The notes under the pieces: generated by a model
What the model was told of the DNA's origin: nothing
What the model saw: the letters and a program-made list of their open reading frames with translations, nothing else
The model's database searches: none
Source of the DNA: Muricoccus harenae
Lineage (GTDB): Bacteria; Pseudomonadota; Alphaproteobacteria; Acetobacterales; Acetobacteraceae
Length of the DNA: 64,000 nucleotides
Assembly: GCF_009848505.1 (NCBI RefSeq)
Contig: NZ_WWDL01000020.1
Coordinates: 1-64,000 of the forward strand
Direction of reading: 5' to 3'
Position numbers and translations under genes: made by a program
Part shown: positions 42,924 to 52,372 of the stretch, one piece after another
How the letters are laid out: every line of letters begins with the position of its first letter
How positions within the stretch are numbered: the first letter of the stretch is position 1

Positions 42924-44525
42924 TCACCGGATAACAGGCTGCGCGCCGCCAGCGCTTTCACGAACCAAGCACCAGTGCCGCTTGTCGGCCACTGGCGCGC
43001 AGCCTTGAAAGAAGCTCGCGCGGCAGGAGCGATTGCCCTGTGTCTGCCACCGTTTCGCGACCAGGCAATGTTGCCAGTTTGCTTCGCCCGATGCCGCTCC
43101 CTCCAGATAGAGGGTCTCGAGCCATAGCGATCCCAGCCGGTTGAACACCGGGGCCAGTTCGTCGACCCATTCCCATTTCGCTGGCCGCGCCGGGCGCGCC
43201 AGGGCGATCGCGCCACGCGCCACGGCACGGCGATAGCCCTGCAGGAAATGGGACTCCAGCCGCACGCCGAAGGAACCACCTTGCAGGCCGATCACCGCCT
43301 CGGCGACGGTGGTTTCGCAGGTGTCGGGTAAGATCAGCGCCGTCGGGAAGGCCAGGGCGGTGCCGGGGAATGTGCCAGCCCGGGCGAAGAGATCGATGTC
43401 GAAGAAATAGCTGACCACCCTCATCCGCGCGGCCGTCGCCCTCAATCGGGCAAGCTCCTGGCCGGGTGGAATGCGGTCCCACTGCCGGCCGAGTACCGCC
43501 CAGACCTTTGCCGCCTGGGCATATGCAGGATCGGTCGCGGCCCAGTGCGTTTCCAAGTCGCGCCCGAAGCCGCGGCCCTCCCCGGCCCGCCGCTGCTTCA
43601 GCAGGCGCAACATCACTTCCTCCGCACCCACCGCACCCCAGGAGACGACATGCGCCAGCTTGTGCGGCACTTCTTCTGCATCCAGATAGGTCTGCAGCAG
43701 ATAACCGAGGCCCTGCGCGGTGAGCCCACCCTGGCTCTGCCCGGTGAAGACCACCTCCCCTCCGTTCGGATCGCGCGCATAGGCAGCGGCGTCGTGGATC
43801 AGGCGGAGCGCGGCGGTGGAGACGAATTGCGCCCGCCCGAGCGTCAGGCCCGATGCCCAACTGCGGAAGTCGCGATGCGCGAAGACATGCGTGCCGGCAA
43901 TGGCGTAGATCCGGTGCGGCGCCCGCCGCCGCATGGGGCGGGACTGCAGCACCAGCGCGGCAAATCCGGTGAAGGCATCCGTGTAGAGCCCGGCGACATC
44001 ATAGTCGCGCAGTTCCCCCGCGGCTTCCGAATGCACCAGCCGCGCAGGTTCCCCGGCAATGGCGGCTTCGGCGCTGTGCCGGATGTCATATGCACGGTCG
44101 GCCGCCTTGACCGTGGCTTCGTCCAGCATCCAGAGCGGAGCGATTCGGGAGCGGGTATCCTCCCGCACGGCGGATGCCTCGTGCGGCGACAGATAGGTCG
44201 TGGCGTGATGCCCTTGCGGCGCGTTGAGTTCGCGCAGCGAGTCCAGATGCAGCTCGATTCGCAGCTGCCCTTCCGCGGTGCCGATGGACGTGCGGACGCC
44301 GTGTCGGGCCAAGACCTCGCGGGCGAAGGGCGGGAGACCGGAGAAGAGCAGGCTGAGACTCCGCCCGCCCTGCGCTTCGGCATCGGTGCACCGCGCCAGC
44401 TGCTCGGAGGCGGTACGACCGCGTAATTCCTGCGCCGACACTGCGGCGACAGAGAGGAAGCAGAGAAGAACGCTCGACACGGCCAGGAGTGTGCGGCGGA
44501 GGATCAGTGGGATGATACCGCTCAT
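42924..44525 (-). CDS. secreted lipase-like alpha/beta hydrolase
   Basis: This 533-residue protein has a signal peptide (residues 1-31, ending VSAQE) and a nucleophile elbow GQSQGG around residue 264, preceded by YAIAGTHVFAHRDFRSWASG, as in Mbeg1/DUF2974-type lipases. An Asp and His of the triad must lie downstream but cannot be assigned by eye. Eight or more cysteines in the mature part suggest disulfides and a periplasmic or extracellular location. The C-terminal ~80 residues are Cys/Trp-rich. Substrate unknown. ATG at 44525 is preferred over 44549 because it starts the signal peptide. Confidence 0.75.
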   Translation of the reverse strand: MSGIIPLILRRTLLAVSSVLLCFLSVAAVSAQELRGRTASEQLARCTDAEAQGGRSLSLLFSGLPPFAREVLARHGVRTSIGTAEGQLRIELHLDSLRELNAPQGHHATTYLSPHEASAVREDTRSRIAPLWMLDEATVKAADRAYDIRHSAEAAIAGEPARLVHSEAAGELRDYDVAGLYTDAFTGFAALVLQSRPMRRRAPHRIYAIAGTHVFAHRDFRSWASGLTLGRAQFVSTAALRLIHDAAAYARDPNGGEVVFTGQSQGGLTAQGLGYLLQTYLDAEEVPHKLAHVVSWGAVGAEEVMLRLLKQRRAGEGRGFGRDLETHWAATDPAYAQAAKVWAVLGRQWDRIPPGQELARLRATAARMRVVSYFFDIDLFARAGTFPGTALAFPTALILPDTCETTVAEAVIGLQGGSFGVRLESHFLQGYRRAVARGAIALARPARPAKWEWVDELAPVFNRLGSLWLETLYLEGAASGEANWQHCLVAKRWQTQGNRSCRASFFQGCAPVADKRHWCLVRESAGGAQPVIR

Positions 44526-44931
44526 GCAGATCCGCTTTCGTGAGTACATAGCCCAGGCCGTCCATGCGCCGTGAGGTCCCCCTCAATGCATCCGCCCAAT
44601 CATGGAGCGGACGGCGAAGAATGACGAATGCCCGGCGCGAAGACCACCGAGTGTGACCGGCAGGCTCCGCCCCGGCTCGGTGCCATTCAGCACCGGATCA
44701 TGGACCTACCGGGATATGATGTTCACGGCACTCGTCACGACAGGATAGGGTGACGGAGTGCACGGTGAGCAGCCTGATCGGTGTGCAGGTAGCCTTCGCC
44801 ATTGGTGAACAGCTGCCAGGGGGTGCATGCTTGGAGCCTCCTGCCAGGGCATTCAGGCCCCTGCCCGGCGTTAGCGCCGCGCCTCGAGTGCCAAGCGGGT
44901 CAGGGGCAGCAGGTCTGCCGCATAGCGCGCC
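44526..44931. other. 406-bp intergenic stretch
   Basis: No gene is evident. The composition is slightly less GC-rich near 44730-44770. It would contain the lipase-like gene promoter. Nothing repeated or structured was noticed. Confidence 0.45.
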
Positions 44932-45567
44932 TCAGGACGGCGCAACCAGAAGCTCCCGGATCCCGTCCACCACGAACTGCACCGCGAGTGCCGTGAGGAG
45001 AACGCCGAGGAGCCGCGACAACACGATGCTGCCCGTCCGCCCGAGAAGACCGGAGATGCGCTCCGATGCCATGAACACGCAAAGGCATGCCAGCATCACG
45101 GCGCATACGAGCAGCAGAAGTAGCAGTACGGCCATGACATTGCCATCGCTGCGGGAGGCCAGCAGGATCACCGCCGTGATGGCGCCTGGTCCGGCCATAA
45201 GGGGAATCGCCAGGGGAAAGGCTGCAATATCGCGCATATGATCCTGACGGACCGCGACCTCCGCCGTCGCCTGCTTTCGATCGGTTCGGCGTTCGAAGAC
45301 CATCTCGAAGGCAATCCAGAAGAGGAGCAGGCCACCCCCGATCCGGAAGGCCGGCAGTTCCACACCGAGCCAATGCAGCAATGACTGTCCGCCAACGACA
45401 AAGAAGGTCAGGATAAGAAGCGCGATGAGAGTCGCCCGCAGTGCCACGATGCGCCGCTCATGCTTCGTCATCCCCTCCGTCACGGAGAGAAAGATCGGCG
45501 CGATGCCGACAGGATCCACGGTCACGAGGAGGGTGACCAGTGCGGAAAGCAGGGCATCGGTGCTCAT
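44932..45567 (-). CDS. MarC-family integral membrane protein
   Basis: This 211-residue inner-membrane protein has six predicted helices and the MarC/UPF0056 motifs VTVDPVGIAPIFLSVT and PLAIPLMAGPGAITAVI, with a charged cytosolic loop (FERRTDRKQATAE) between helices three and four. The family has no settled transport function despite the name. ATG at 45567 is chosen over the longer frame since MSTDALLSALVTL matches the family start. It is divergent from the SDR at 45762. Confidence 0.9.
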   Translation of the reverse strand: MSTDALLSALVTLLVTVDPVGIAPIFLSVTEGMTKHERRIVALRATLIALLILTFFVVGGQSLLHWLGVELPAFRIGGGLLLFWIAFEMVFERRTDRKQATAEVAVRQDHMRDIAAFPLAIPLMAGPGAITAVILLASRSDGNVMAVLLLLLLVCAVMLACLCVFMASERISGLLGRTGSIVLSRLLGVLLTALAVQFVVDGIRELLVAPS

Positions 45568-45761
45568 CTGGTGCCATGAACCTCGGGCAGGACATGTGGG
45601 CTTGATCCATGCCTCGTGGCCAGCGGGCTGACCAGCCCCGTGCTTGGCGCCTCGGGGCCTCTCCACTCCGCCGCGACACAGCTTGCGAGCCCCGTCGCAC
45701 AACGCGCACGACCAGCGCGCGTTGTGTGCCGAGGCACAGGGAAGGCGGGAGCAAAGCCATC

Positions 45762-46766
45762 GTGCAGGACCTGCGGAACAGCACCGTGGTGGTCACCGGT
45801 GCCTCGAGCGGCATCGGGCTGGCCCTCGCCCTGGCATTCGCCCGCCAGGGAGCCAAGCTCGTGCTGGCTGCCAGACAGCAGGAGCCACTCCGGGATGCGG
45901 CCAGGCTGTGCGAGGAAGCGGGATCGCCCCGCGCCCTTCCGGTGCCCACCGATGTATCCGACGCCTCCCAGGTCACCGCGCTGGCCCAGGAAGCGGCCGC
46001 TGCCTTCGGGCGCATCGACGTCTGGGCCAATATCGCCGGCGTGGCCGCCGCCGGGCCCTTCGAGAGCATCCCGATGGAGACCCAGGCGCAACTCGTCGCC
46101 ATCAACCTGACCGGCGTGATGAACGGGTCCCATGTCGCGCTGAAGCATATGCTTGGCTCCGGCGGTGGGCAGGGCGTCATCATTAACATGGCCTCGATCG
46201 CCGGCCGGGTGCCGCAGCCCTTCACGGCCGCCTATAGCGCCAGCAAGTTCGGGGTCGCCGGCTTCACCGATGCGTTGCGATGCGAAGCGTTGGCGCGTTC
46301 CGGCGTGCAGGTCTGCGGCGTGTATCCCAGCTTCGTCGATACGCCGGCCCTGCGGCACGCCGCGAATTACACGGGCCGGGGCCTGCGGCCGGTGCCGCCG
46401 GTCCTGGACCCCGCTGTCGTGGCCGAGCGGATCGTCCAGCTCGCGCGTGCTCCGCGCCGCGCGGTGCATGTCGGCGCGCCGAACAGGCTCGTGCCGGTCT
46501 ATGCGCTTGCCCCCGAGATCGTCGGCCGGCTGATCGGATGGCTGGGGATGCGGTTCCTCCTGCATCATGGCCCACCGGCCGCGGCAAGCAACGGAACGAT
46601 CCTTGCACCCATGGCGGACGGAGTGGGGATGCGGGACGGCTGGGGCGGCGCCACGCAGCGGCGGGCGCAACATCTCGGACTGCTGGCCACCGTCGGTATC
46701 GCTACATTCCTGCTCGGGCGCCAACTGATCGCGCGGTCTTCAGCGGGAGCCTCCGCCCGCCGCTAG
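45762..46766 (+). CDS. SDR oxidoreductase with C-terminal tail (paralogue 1)
   Basis: This 334-residue protein has a classical SDR N-terminal half: TGASSGIGLALALAFARQGA, ANIAGVA, catalytic Ser in INMASIAG, and YSASKFGVAGF (Y-x3-K). The ~100-residue C-terminal extension holds a GTILAPMADGVGMRDGWGG motif and a final hydrophobic segment (LLATVGIATFLLGRQL) that may be membrane-associated. Related proteins lie at 48080 and 56473. GTG at 45762 has GGCGGGAG upstream. Substrate unknown. Confidence 0.87.
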   Translation: MQDLRNSTVVVTGASSGIGLALALAFARQGAKLVLAARQQEPLRDAARLCEEAGSPRALPVPTDVSDASQVTALAQEAAAAFGRIDVWANIAGVAAAGPFESIPMETQAQLVAINLTGVMNGSHVALKHMLGSGGGQGVIINMASIAGRVPQPFTAAYSASKFGVAGFTDALRCEALARSGVQVCGVYPSFVDTPALRHAANYTGRGLRPVPPVLDPAVVAERIVQLARAPRRAVHVGAPNRLVPVYALAPEIVGRLIGWLGMRFLLHHGPPAAASNGTILAPMADGVGMRDGWGGATQRRAQHLGLLATVGIATFLLGRQLIARSSAGASARR

Positions 46767-46919
46767 AGGAGGCGTGCTGCCGGCTGGTGACGCCGTGGGC
46801 GCGTCATGCTCCAGGGCCGGACGGCCGATCGCGGGCGTAGCGGAACCTCGGCCCCGTGGCGGCCGCAGCGGCACGGAGCCGCTTTCCCTCGCCAGGAAAT
46901 GCAGCCTCGCCTTGTGGCG

Positions 46920-48080
46920 TCAGTGCCGGTGCTCCGACCCGATCACCCCATCCGGCGGGGCGGCGCCCGCGGGAAGGAGCATGTTGGCAAGCGCAGCCCT
47001 GGTGACGGCGAAGCCTGTCCGGTTCCGCATCAGCTCGATCTCCCCCCTCTGCGCATGGCGCGTGGCATGGGACATGAGGCGGAGCCGGATATCGCCCGCA
47101 TTGCGAAGCGCCTCGTCCGCCATCGCGATGGCACCCTGGTGATGGGTCGTCATCATGGCGATGAAGCGCTGATCGAATTCGGCCGGGCCGGTGCGCCGCA
47201 GCGCCTCCATCTCCTCCTGCGGCAGCATTCCCGGCATGGTGGCGTGCTCCTCCGCACTGGCCGGCGGCAGGGCCTCGCCGAACCAGCTGCGCCACCACTG
47301 CTCGAAGATGGCGATCTCTCCCTTCTGGTCCGCCACCATCAGCCGCGCCAGAACGCCGAGCCGCGGATCCTGCGCCCGTTCCACGCCCAGCAGCCCGAGT
47401 TCCACCCCTTGCGCGTGATGGGCCGCCATCCGCCGCATATAGCCTTGGTCGAAGGCGACATCGCCACCCAGATGCGGAAGCTCCCGCCCCTGCCAGCCCA
47501 GGAAGGCCACCACGCCCAGCACGCAGATGCCGGCAGCAGCAAGGCCGTTCCACACCAGGGCGAAACGGCGATGGGGCGAGGTCCGCCGCCCCGATACCCA
47601 GTCACGGAGCCAGGGGAAGATCGGGTAGAGCGAGGCCGAGGTGAGATGCACCAGCAGCCCGATCCAATAGGGCTGGTTGAGGGTGAAGATGGGCTGCCAG
47701 AACGGCAGGACGGGTACCAGGAACAGCCATTCCGAGGCGGAGGTGAAGACGGCCCATGGCCCGGCAAGCAGCAGGATCGTGCCGGGGCGGAGGCCCGCCG
47801 TCCACCGGCCGAGCAGCCCGAAGAAGAGGACGGCCCAGGAGAAGTCGGCCCATTGGTGGAACAGGATGCCGCCGAGGATGACCAGCCAGCTCGGCTCCGT
47901 CTGGATCACGGGATCGCGGAACGGGATGGCCGCCACGATCATCCAGTCCACCACCACATCCCGGCCGATCCGCGCTGCCAGGAATTGCGAGATCAGGGTG
48001 GAGTAGGTGCTGGTGATCAGGCCGAGAAGGGCGGCGGCTTTCCAGTTGATGGCCCAGGCGGAACGCGACGCAGCCGCCAT
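46920..48080 (-). CDS. membrane protein with C-terminal DUF305 domain
   Basis: This 386-residue protein has an N-terminal half of about five hydrophobic segments (WKAAALLGLITSTYSTLISQ onward) and a C-terminal DUF305 domain with two metal-binding-type motifs, YMRRMAAHHAQGVELG and RFIAMMTTHHQGAIAMA. DUF305 is a ferritin-like four-helix fold linked to copper or other metal handling, normally periplasmic and soluble. Here it is tethered to a membrane domain I do not recognise. The ATG overlaps the stop of the SDR gene upstream (TGATG), so the two are co-translated. Confidence 0.8.
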   Translation of the reverse strand: MAAASRSAWAINWKAAALLGLITSTYSTLISQFLAARIGRDVVVDWMIVAAIPFRDPVIQTEPSWLVILGGILFHQWADFSWAVLFFGLLGRWTAGLRPGTILLLAGPWAVFTSASEWLFLVPVLPFWQPIFTLNQPYWIGLLVHLTSASLYPIFPWLRDWVSGRRTSPHRRFALVWNGLAAAGICVLGVVAFLGWQGRELPHLGGDVAFDQGYMRRMAAHHAQGVELGLLGVERAQDPRLGVLARLMVADQKGEIAIFEQWWRSWFGEALPPASAEEHATMPGMLPQEEMEALRRTGPAEFDQRFIAMMTTHHQGAIAMADEALRNAGDIRLRLMSHATRHAQRGEIELMRNRTGFAVTRAALANMLLPAGAAPPDGVIGSEHRH

Positions 48081-49069
48081 CACCTCCTTCCTCGCATGCC
48101 AAGACCCACACTCAGGGCCAGGAGGCCGATTGGCACCGCGGCGAGGAGTGCCAGCGAGGCGGTCAGGGATGTGGCCGTGCCAGGATCCGGCCGCCAGCCG
48201 CCGCGGGTAGTGGTGCCCTCCGCCACGGGATCGAACAGCGTGCCTTCCGTGGCCGGGGCTGGCTGCCCCGAATGCAGCAGGAAGCCTTCCATCATCTTCC
48301 CGGCGGTCCGCCCCGTCGCCTCTGGCGCCACTGCATAGGGCACCGCCAGCGCGTTGTGCAGGCCGAGATGCAGCGAGCGGCGCGGATATTGCGCCAGACT
48401 GACAATCCCCTCCGCCACCTTCTCGGGGTCCAGCACCGGCGGGATTGGACGCAGCGTCCGCCCGGTATAGTTCGCGGAATGTAGATTCGTGGGCGTGTCC
48501 ACGAAGCCGGGATAGACGCCGCAAACCTTCACGCCCGACCGCGCGGAGACTTCGTCGCGCAATGCTTCGGTGAAGCCGGTGACGCCGTATTTGCTGGCGG
48601 TATAGGCCGCCGCGAAGGGCATCGGCATGCGCCCGCCGATCGACGACATGTTGATGAGGACGCCCCGCCCCTGGCGCAGCATGTGCGGCAACGCCGCGTG
48701 GCAGCCATTCATGACGCCGATGAGATTCACCTGCACCAGCCGCGCCTGTGCCTCGACGGGGATCTCCTCGAAAGCGCCCCACATGCTTAGCCCGGCCATG
48801 TTCACCCAGACATCGATGCGACCGAAGCGCTCCATGGCGGCCGAGGCGAGCGCCCCCATCTGTCTTGGGTCCGTCACATCGGCCACCAGGCCCACAGCCT
48901 CCGCGGCGCCGGTCTCATTGCAACGGAGGGCCGCCTGCTTCACCGCCTCCTCGCGCCGCGCCGCGAGGACGAGATTGCACCCGAGCCGAGCGAAGGCGAG
49001 GGCAGACGCCAACCCCATGCCGCTCGATGCACCGGCGATCACCACGGTCTGGTCGCGAAGGTTCCGCAT
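48080..49069 (-). CDS. SDR oxidoreductase with C-terminal tail (paralogue 2)
   Basis: This 329-residue classical SDR has AGASSGMGLASALAFARLG, VNMAGLS, Ser in INMSSIGG, and YTASKYGVTGF. Its C-terminal extension includes ATEGTLFDPVAEGTTTRGGW and a terminal hydrophobic helix. It resembles the SDR at 45762 closely along its whole length, including the NYTGR...LRP(I/V)PPVLDP segment. It is translationally coupled to the downstream DUF305 membrane protein. Substrate unknown. Confidence 0.88.
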   Translation of the reverse strand: MRNLRDQTVVIAGASSGMGLASALAFARLGCNLVLAARREEAVKQAALRCNETGAAEAVGLVADVTDPRQMGALASAAMERFGRIDVWVNMAGLSMWGAFEEIPVEAQARLVQVNLIGVMNGCHAALPHMLRQGRGVLINMSSIGGRMPMPFAAAYTASKYGVTGFTEALRDEVSARSGVKVCGVYPGFVDTPTNLHSANYTGRTLRPIPPVLDPEKVAEGIVSLAQYPRRSLHLGLHNALAVPYAVAPEATGRTAGKMMEGFLLHSGQPAPATEGTLFDPVAEGTTTRGGWRPDPGTATSLTASLALLAAVPIGLLALSVGLGMRGRR

Positions 49070-49305
49070 GGCGGCGTTCCCGGACTGTTCAGAGGACTGT
49101 TCAGGATTGGCGCAGCGGTAACGCCCCCGGGTGCGAAGCGTTCCGCCCGGACTGTGCGGGCATCCATCCCACCGCACATCTGAGCGGGGCACTGTTCACG
49201 AACCGCCTCGGCCGCAGCAACGGCCCCATCCAATGCGCCGGTGAAACGCAGCGACGCCGCGCCGGTTAGCACAGGGTCCCCATCGCCTGGGGCCGGGAGA
49301 CGCCT

Positions 49306-50553
49306 ATGCGGCAGGAGCAGCGCGCGGAGCGCGCGCTGGACGCGCTCAGCTTCTTCGTTTCCGATGCCCGCTACGGGCTCGGTGCCTTCCTCGGCGTCTA
49401 CCTGATGACCGAGCATGGCTGGGACGCGGGAAGCATCGGCGCGGCGCTCTCAATCGGCGGCCTGACCGGACTGGTGTCCCAGGCACCGCTCGGTGCGCTC
49501 GTCGACGCCGTGCGGGCCAAGCGGGCCCTGATCGCCATTGCGGTCGTGGTAGTCACGGCGACCTGCCTCGTGATCCCTCTCGCGCCCCAGTTCTGGTCGG
49601 TGGCGGTGGCGGGGCTGATCGGCGCGCTGGCCGGCGTCACCATCGGGCCGACCCTCGCCGCCATCGGGCTCGGCGTCGTCGGGCCCGCCCGCTTCGCCCG
49701 GCGGGCCGGGCGGAACGAGGCGCTGTTCCACGCCGGGGACGGCGCCATCAGCCTGGCGATCCTGCTCACCGCCCCCTTTTTTGGGAACCAGGTTCTGTTC
49801 TGGTCAATGGGCTTCACGGCCTTGGCGAGCGTCGCGGCGGCCGCGGCGGTTCCCCGGAATGCCATCGACCACGAGGTCGCGAGGGGCCTGCCACCGGGCG
49901 ACATGGACCACACGGTGCGGCCCTCGGCCTGGAGCGTGTTGCTGGCGTCGAGGCCCCTGCTGGTCTTCGCGGCCTGCGGCGCCCTGTTCCACCTGGCCAA
50001 TGCGTCCATGCTGGTGCTGGTGTCGCAGAAGCTCGCGCTGCAGAATCTCGGCCAAGGCATCGCCCTGACGGCAGCCTCGGCGATCGCGGCGCAATCCGTG
50101 ATGGTGCCTGTGGCGGCGCTGGCCGGGGCGCGGGCGGATGCCTGGGGGCGCAAGCCGCTGCTGCTGGCCGCCTTCATCGCGCTCGCCCTGCGCGGGGCGC
50201 TCTACACCCTATCCGACAACACGGCCTGGCTGATCACGGTGCAACTGCTCGACGGCGTCGGCGCGGGGCTGATCGGCGCGCTGTTCCCGGTTGTGGTCGC
50301 CGACCTGACGCGCGGCAGCGGGCATTTCGCGGCTGCCCAGGGCGTGGTGGGCACGGTGCACGGGATCGGCGGCGTGCTCAGCATGGTGATCGCCGGCCAG
50401 CTGGTGGTGCATGCCGGCTACGACGTCACCTTCCTCACCCTGGCCGCGGTCGCCGCCCTGGGCGCTGCCCTGTTCTGGCTCGCCATGCCCGAAACCCGTG
50501 GGGCGACAGCACTGGCCACGGCCGGCCCTGCTGTTCCGAAGCCCGCAGAATAG
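49306..50553 (+). CDS. MFS transporter
   Basis: This 415-residue protein has twelve predicted membrane segments. The loop 2-3 region reads GALVDAVRAKRALI (degenerate MFS motif A) and the second-half equivalent is GARADAWGRKPLLL, a clear motif A. It is most like drug/metabolite efflux MFS proteins of the YfcJ/arabinose-efflux type. ATG at 49306. It follows the divergent SDR gene by about 240 bp and is followed by the GntR regulator region. Substrate unknown. Confidence 0.9.
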   Translation: MRQEQRAERALDALSFFVSDARYGLGAFLGVYLMTEHGWDAGSIGAALSIGGLTGLVSQAPLGALVDAVRAKRALIAIAVVVVTATCLVIPLAPQFWSVAVAGLIGALAGVTIGPTLAAIGLGVVGPARFARRAGRNEALFHAGDGAISLAILLTAPFFGNQVLFWSMGFTALASVAAAAAVPRNAIDHEVARGLPPGDMDHTVRPSAWSVLLASRPLLVFAACGALFHLANASMLVLVSQKLALQNLGQGIALTAASAIAAQSVMVPVAALAGARADAWGRKPLLLAAFIALALRGALYTLSDNTAWLITVQLLDGVGAGLIGALFPVVVADLTRGSGHFAAAQGVVGTVHGIGGVLSMVIAGQLVVHAGYDVTFLTLAAVAALGAALFWLAMPETRGATALATAGPAVPKPAE

Positions 50554-50627
50554 GCCGGGGACGCTGCCCACCGTTTCACGAGACCAAACCAGCAGGAGTT
50601 GGCAGCACGCGAGGTTGGCCCACCTCA

Positions 50628-50785
50628 TTGTCGGACCATCCAAGCGAAATTTCCCTTTGGTGAGATACCCTCACCCGCAAAACTCGGTTGTTTTCCGGCC
50701 AAACCACCGCAGCACAAAGAAACTATTGTCGGACAAGGCGTCGACAGGTACAGATTGAGCCGGGAAGGAAACAAGATTGTCGGAC
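50628..50785 (+). promoter_or_regulatory. three TTGTCGGAC repeats, candidate GntR operators
   Basis: TTGTCGGAC occurs at 50628-50636, 50726-50734 and 50777-50785. The middle copy extends to the perfect odd palindrome TTGTC-G-GACAA (50726-50736), which fits the GT-N(3)-AC core typical of GntR/FCD regulators. The third copy includes the TTG start codon of the regulator itself. The layout suggests autoregulation. Confidence 0.55.
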
Positions 50786-51460
50786 GACCTCACGCTCGAG
50801 AACTCTCCGCCGCGCAGCGGGGTGGTTGAGTTCATCGTCGAAGAAACCCGCCAGGCCATCAATTCGGGGCGCCTCGCACTGGGTCAGCGCCTTGTCGAGG
50901 CCGACCTCACCCGCCAGCTCGGCGTCAGCCGGTCATCCGTGCGGGAAGCCCTTCGCCGCCTCTCGGCCGAAGGCCTTGTCGACATCGTCCCCCATCGCGG
51001 CGCGGCCGTCCGGCGCCTCTCCCGCAAGGAGATCGCGGATCGCTACCAGATCCGCATCCCGGTCGAGGCCCTTGCCGCCGAGCTCGCGGCCCGCCGCATC
51101 GGCGAGGGGGAAAACGCGCAACGCTTCCGCGCCGCGACCCGCCTGCTGCCCGAAGAGGAGGCGCTGGGCCTGATGGCGGGCTACCGCGTGGCCAATCTGC
51201 GCTTCCACCGCACCATCGCGGACCTTTCTGGCAATCCACAGCTTGCCGCCCTCATCGAGCAGATGTGGCTGCCCTCTTCCAACATCGCGGCGCGCGACGC
51301 GCTCGGCCTTACCCAGTGGAACGACTCCATCCAGGAACACGCGGCGATCGGCGACGCGATTCTGCGCGGCGACACCGCCGAGGCCGCCTCCGCGATGCGC
51401 GAACACCTGCGCCGCGGCTGCGAACGCATCCTCGCCGCGCCGGAAGGCGCCTTCGGTTGA
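50777..51460 (+). CDS. GntR-family (FadR/FCD) transcriptional regulator
   Basis: This 227-residue regulator has an N-terminal winged helix (LVEADLTRQLGVSRSSVREALRRLSAEGL, about residues 38-67) and a C-terminal FCD ligand domain with the metal-binding His cluster (NLRFHRTIADLSGN, ...EHAAIGDAIL, ...MREHLRRG). It should sense a carboxylate intermediate and control the operon that follows 17 bp later. The start is TTG at 50777 with GGAAGGAAA upstream; the codon lies within a candidate operator. Confidence 0.92.
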   Translation: MSDDLTLENSPPRSGVVEFIVEETRQAINSGRLALGQRLVEADLTRQLGVSRSSVREALRRLSAEGLVDIVPHRGAAVRRLSRKEIADRYQIRIPVEALAAELAARRIGEGENAQRFRAATRLLPEEEALGLMAGYRVANLRFHRTIADLSGNPQLAALIEQMWLPSSNIAARDALGLTQWNDSIQEHAAIGDAILRGDTAEAASAMREHLRRGCERILAAPEGAFG

Positions 51461-51477
51461 ATAGGGAGACAAGGTCC

Positions 51478-52365
51478 ATGCCGAACCAGGCCGCCAATCT
51501 TCGCGCCATGCTGGCGGGCGACGAGCTGATCGTCGCGCCGGGCGCCTATGACGGTCTTACCGCCACACTCGTGGCCAAGGCTGGCTTCAAGGCCATCTAC
51601 ATGAGCGGTGCCGCCACGGCTGCGAGCTTCGGCCTTCCCGATTTCGGCCTGGTCACCATGACGGAAATGGTCGCGACTGCCGGGCGCATCGCGCGCACGG
51701 CCGATCTTCCGGTGATCGCGGATGCGGATACGGGCTTCGGCGATGAGATGCATGTCTTCCGCGCCGTGCGCGAATATGAAGCACAGGGCGTGGCCGCCAT
51801 CCATATGGAGGACCAGGAATTCCCGAAACGCTGCGGCCATCTCGAAGGGAAGGCCATCATCCCCCTGGATGAGTATCTCGCGAAGATCCGCGCCGCCGCC
51901 GCCGCCCGCCGCTCTCCTGATTTCACCATCATCGCCCGCACCGACTCTCGCGCCGTTGCCGGGTTCGAGGAGGCGATCCGCCGAGCCAATGCGGCGCTGG
52001 AGGCCGGCGCCGACGTCGCTTTCGTCGAGGCGCCCGAATCCGCGGAGGAGATCGCCGAGGTGCCGCGGCGCGTGAAGGGCCCCTGCCTCCTGAACTTCCA
52101 CCGCGGCGGAAAGACGCCGAATGTGGACCTGCCCTGGATCCAGTCGCTCGGCTACAAGATCGCGATCGTCCCGGGACTCCTGCTCCGTTCCGTCGCCAAT
52201 ATCTGCGAGCAGATGCTGGCTGAGCTGCAGGAGACAGGCCGGCATCCCGTACCGGTCCGCGACCATTCGACCCGCGAGCTGTTCCAGAAATTCGGTGCCG
52301 ACGAATGGGACGACCGGCGGGAGCGCTTCCGCACGCCCGGCCCCAGCCGGGCCGCTGCCGAGTAG
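51478..52365 (+). CDS. isocitrate lyase/PEP mutase-family lyase (methylisocitrate or dimethylmalate lyase-like)
   Basis: This 295-residue TIM-barrel enzyme has the family metal-binding VIADADTGFG motif, the catalytic loop EFPKRCGHLEGK (K-x-CGH), and IIARTDSRAV. It cleaves a 2-hydroxy or 2,3-substituted malate to pyruvate (or similar) plus a second carboxylate; 2-methylisocitrate lyase and 2,3-dimethylmalate lyase are the closest types. Following LeuCD-like dehydratase subunits in the same operon suggest that hydratase and lyase act consecutively. ATG at 51478 after GGGAGACAAGG. Confidence 0.9.
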   Translation: MPNQAANLRAMLAGDELIVAPGAYDGLTATLVAKAGFKAIYMSGAATAASFGLPDFGLVTMTEMVATAGRIARTADLPVIADADTGFGDEMHVFRAVREYEAQGVAAIHMEDQEFPKRCGHLEGKAIIPLDEYLAKIRAAAAARRSPDFTIIARTDSRAVAGFEEAIRRANAALEAGADVAFVEAPESAEEIAEVPRRVKGPCLLNFHRGGKTPNVDLPWIQSLGYKIAIVPGLLLRSVANICEQMLAELQETGRHPVPVRDHSTRELFQKFGADEWDDRRERFRTPGPSRAAAE

Positions 52366-52372
52366 CGCGGCC

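Noticed and set aside
46920-48782. 620-codon minus-strand frame as one long DUF305 fusion protein
   Set aside because: Its first 234 codons lie out of frame inside SDR paralogue 2. ATG at 48080 gives the true protein.
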